Of a stretch of 64,000 bases of DNA, positions 60,364 to 64,000 are shown piece after piece (position 1 is the first letter of the stretch; every line of letters starts with the position of its first letter). Source of the DNA: Aldrovandia affinis (taxonomy: Eukaryota > Chordata > Actinopteri > Notacanthiformes > Halosauridae); NCBI GenBank assembly GCA_029706075.1, contig JAINUG010000088.1, forward strand, positions 1,898,501 to 1,962,500. The letters run 5' to 3'. The position numbers and the translations under genes are program-made. The notes beneath the pieces are model-generated. The model made no database searches, was not told the origin of the DNA, and was given only the letters and a program-made list of their open reading frames with translations.

Positions 60364-63040
60364 TAACATATTGACAAAAAAAGAGAAGAAAAAAACAGGA
60401 AGAAGAGATAAGTAGCACTGACTCAGAACAGGAACTATAGATATGACGTTTATTTAGTTTATTATTAGCATCAGGGTTTCAGGCTGCTTGGACATCGATA
60501 TATTTTATTACTCAATGGGAATATTCTTATTTAATTTGTCATGATAAATGTTTAATGTCCCTGTGCAGTTTTACACAAAACAATATAGTTGTGGCCCACA
60601 CAGTTCATACATTTAAGGCATAAAAAATAACTTTGTATTACAAAGTATTACACTCTGTAAGCCTGAAAATACAAGCTCAAGGTGGGAGTTATTTTCACAC
60701 CATTCCTCATGAATATTAAATGTGTGGGTGGTGTATAGTCAGATCCCAATTGAATTGGTCCTCTGGCATAAGTAGGTGTGTCTTCGCTTTCTCTCCATCT
60801 CTTTCTCTCTCACTCACTCTGTCGGTATATCTCTCGCACACACATACCCTCTCTCTCCCTCTCTATTTTTCTCTGTCTCACACACACAAACATCATGGTC
60901 ATGCTGCTTATGGTCATATTATTTTATAACTTGCTCAGAGGACCTACTGTAAGTGACAAGTGGACCACAGTGTGAAAAACATTCTGTTGTGTAGTTAGCT
61001 GTTCTCTAGTCTATTGCCAGACACTCTGTCCTGGTTAGGGACATTGCAAAATGTCTGTTTGGGCTTCAACAGTAGGCTGACCACCCCACCTGTCATGAAC
61101 TTGGAGAAACCTGAACAACCTCATTCCCGGAACAGACCGTCTTCCTTGTTAATGGTCTGCTCTCTCTCTGTTATTCATTTATTTATTTATGTATTTATTT
61201 ACATATGTAAAATACTTTGGTTCTGCTATTTCTTTTTGTTTTTCTTTGTACAAAAAAGACAAAATGGACACCATCTGTGTTTCAATAACAGGTGGTAAAG
61301 GAGGAGAGAAAAGACAAGTGGACGACCGCTTCTACAAATAATAATAAAAAAAATCCAATGTGATACATCATCAAATCTGCATGCATTTTTTCAGTTATTA
61401 TCGATGTTAAAAGCTGATATGTCAAAAGTGCAACATTATTGGCCTCCTCTTTCCGATATCCACAAATGCATTGTCTTTGTTCAGTTTAGTCTGTACAAAT
61501 GAAAATGTCCTTACTTAATTAGTAAAATTATATCAGCAAATGAACTGTTCTGAAGCTATATGGTGAAAAGGTTAAATAAAGTGTATTTTGGTAGTTGCAA
61601 CTCATGTCCACCGGGGGAAACAGCAACACATGCAGGGGAAAAGAAAAACACTGTTCCTATGGGATTCTGTAAATCCGTTCCTTGGGGGAAGACCGTATCC
61701 TTTGGTTTCATTCCAGCTCAGCTCTGGATTAATGATCTGGATTGATGTTTTATCTTGATTGATCTGTCAATTGAAGACTGATCTGTATTTGAATGAAGCT
61801 TCAGGCTGTTAGTTCTTATATTATAGATATGAATGTAGAAAGTGTGCTTGTTGTAGCAGAACTTGAAATTATGTAATTCAGATTTATTAAGAATACTTTG
61901 TTGTTCAGTGGGCCCCAGAACAATTCATCAAGGTTTTAATTAAGCTCTGTTCAAGGGGAAAGATATTAACAAAAAAATGTTGAATAAGCAACTTTACTTT
62001 AAATTAGATGCAATCACACTTCCCATTGCTACACGCTTTATTTAGCACACAAACAATTTACAGCATATTAAATATAGGGAAGATCAGGATTCAATTAACA
62101 GTTGAAAACAAAACTCATTAATTGAGAACAGAGAAGCTATGAGTACAGAGGCTCTCTGGTTATATTTTCTGCTCTGGGTACAGCAGAGGGCGCCATTTGA
62201 CAGTGAATGAGCTGACCAGAAGCAGAGGCAACAGACAAACCCAGTCAAATCCTCTTGTACTGTAATTTAAAATTTTAATTAATTTAAAGATACAACCACA
62301 CTGAAAATTTCTGAAAAAGTTACATTTCCATGATGGCAACAATACACTAACTTTTTTCTTGACTAGGCTACTGGATGTAAATGTATATTTCAATTTCATG
62401 TCAGTATATAATAGAAATAATCATAAATTAATACAAATCTGGGTTGAAAATACAGTCAAACACATTAGGCAAACACATCAAACACTGCTGTTACACTGTA
62501 GCAACCCTTCTAAGAACATTCTAAATGTTATTAAATAAAATATCACGTAAGATGAATCCTAAAAAGATGATTTTGCTGTATTAGTATGGAATATCAAATG
62601 CAATATATACATACAGTATATGCAGCATATTCATATATTTTATAAATAAAGCAGCAATACACCTTTCTTATAGACTCAACAATGTTTAACAATACCGTAG
62701 CTTTCATAATATTGCAAAACAATCTAAATAAAAAATAAAACTTAATCCATTATTTTTTTATATTTCAAGTTGCTGTACAACACTGAGACAAAACTGACCA
62801 AAAGTACCAATATTTTCAATTTTCTTGAGGTCATATCACTTTGCTTGATTCTTCTAGTTTTCTGCAGTTTTGAGGGTACTCTTTACCTGCAGTTTGGTAC
62901 ATCTATATTTCTACATCACAAAAGCATTTTGTCTTCTAAGGCTTTAGAAAATAACCACTTACGAAAAAAGTAATGCAAACTATAAGCTCATAGTTTATAT
63001 ATACATATATATATGTACAAAATAATGCTTTCATATGTAC
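60364..63040. other. Downstream intergenic DNA
   Basis: CT and CA simple sequence at 60785-60890. Otherwise AT-rich, with no exon, RNA gene or named element that I can support. Confidence 0.45.
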
Positions 63041-63047
63041 ATTTTTT

Positions 63048-63215
63048 TAAACTTTATTTACTTTCTGTTTGAAGGTGAAAGTAGGAGTAACTACCACCTT
63101 CCCTTCTTTGGCAAACAACCCCTCGAAGCACAGTTTGTTTAAGGGGATGGTTACAGGCCTGACCCAACAGGGGTTTGAACCAGTGACCTTCGTGGTTGTA
63201 ATGACAGAGTGAGGC
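63048..63215 (-). repeat. Possible tRNA-like SINE, minus strand
   Basis: On the minus strand, ggtcactggttcaaacccct looks like a B box. The right part (cacgaaggtcactgg) and left end (A/T-rich) fit a decayed SINE. Confidence 0.45.
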
Positions 63216-64000
63216 TTCACGAACCTCAAAATAGGTGGAGCTATTGTATGCTATCAAATGGCTCACTTATTTGAACTCACAATAGTTTGCCACGCAGAGT
63301 GCAGTCTTTTTATTGGTTCACATGAGATGGCCAACGATTGACAGAACATGGCTCCACCTATTACCAGGTGACACCTCACTCTTCCATCACTCTTTAATGT
63401 CTTCCATGTGCCTCTAATGGGGTGACTCCTCAGCCTCATCTGCCCCAAAACCCTGGCCCCTGGTGGATGAGAGAATAACTAGTGATGGGGCAAACAGGCT
63501 TCATAAACACCAAAAGGATGGGGCTAGCATGTACTGTCAATCAATGGCTAATATGAACCAATTTCACTTTGCTCTACATAGCAAATCACAAAAATTTATA
63601 GAAAGCAGTGAGTTAATGACAGCACATAGTATGTAGTTCTACACATTATTATTATTTTTTTAAGCCTTCCTCTTACATCATCAACTGTAGCCAAACAGAG
63701 TCACTGCAGGGTGAGCGATAGCCAGAGCAACCTACTCAGCTAGAAAACGACTTACACAGTTAGCATTTAACATCCCTTTATACTGCTTGGTAATGAAGCA
63801 ATGCAGGTTAAGAAGCTTGCTCTCAGGCAGGATTGGAACCCACACCCTCCCGATGACAGAAGTCAAGAAGCCTGCTGAACAAGAAAGGTTACTCCCCACC
63901 CCTGGGTCCACTTTAATCTTGGACTACATTGAGTGTGCTTGCTGCCATCCAAATTAGGAGCTTTTAGACAGAATTAAATAAGAGGTCTGACTGTGTGGCT
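63216..64000. other. Intergenic DNA at window end
   Basis: A decayed SINE-like stretch may lie at 63780-63880 (agaagcttgctctcaggcag, gattggaacccacaccc, minus sense). No gene. Confidence 0.35.

Noticed and set aside
62160..62399. 79-codon ORF downstream of adap1
   Set aside because: No family resemblance, low-complexity flanks and no splice or poly(A) context.

Overview
This window is nuclear DNA from a ray-finned fish. It holds spliced, intron-rich vertebrate genes embedded in a typical teleost repeat load: many Tc1/mariner remnants, L2-type LINEs, tRNA-derived SINEs with the L2-like tail, hAT and PIF/Harbinger elements, and CA/GT microsatellites. Exons were located by protein similarity recalled from family knowledge, by reading phase and by GT/AG signals. 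No database search was possible.

Layout. (1) 584-1205, minus strand: first exon(s) of an unidentified gene whose N-terminus looks like a helix-turn-helix domain. It runs leftward out of the window. (2) 1206-2480: a head-to-head, probably bidirectional promoter region with a perfect CRE-type site. (3) 2482-8404, plus strand: a complete seven-exon rnps1 gene (285 aa), followed by a pyrimidine-rich 3' UTR and a poly(A) signal near 9079. (4) 10883-59969, plus strand: a complete eleven-exon adap1 gene (ArfGAP with dual PH domains, 377 aa) spread over 49 kb. Intron 1 alone is about 18 kb. The poly(A) signal is near 60358. (5) 60.4-64 kb: intergenic sequence with SINE-like remnants and no gene I can support.

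The two named genes are unrelated in function: RNPS1 acts in the exon-junction complex and splicing, and ADAP1 in Arf6/phosphoinositide signalling. They share a strand but show no joint regulation. Most of the remaining DNA is mobile. Clear cases are a Tc1 element split by a 5'-truncated L2 (33.07-36.57 kb); a two-gene Harbinger element containing a SINE and a Tc1 element that fills almost all of adap1 intron 8 (55.90-58.74 kb); a hAT element with a perfect 8-bp target duplication and two near-perfect internal fold-backs (52.58-54.10 kb); and a roughly 450-bp inverted duplication flanking rearranged L2 copies (18.1-24.9 kb).

The most notable points are the rnps1 start codon, which is apparently assembled only by splicing (AT|G), with an ATG-TAA dead end in the unspliced transcript; the paired fold-backs inside the hAT element; the inverted duplication around L2; and tandem or CA-repeat arrays lying within tens of bases of several adap1 splice sites. 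I found no convincing new enzymatic system. The novelty here is structural.
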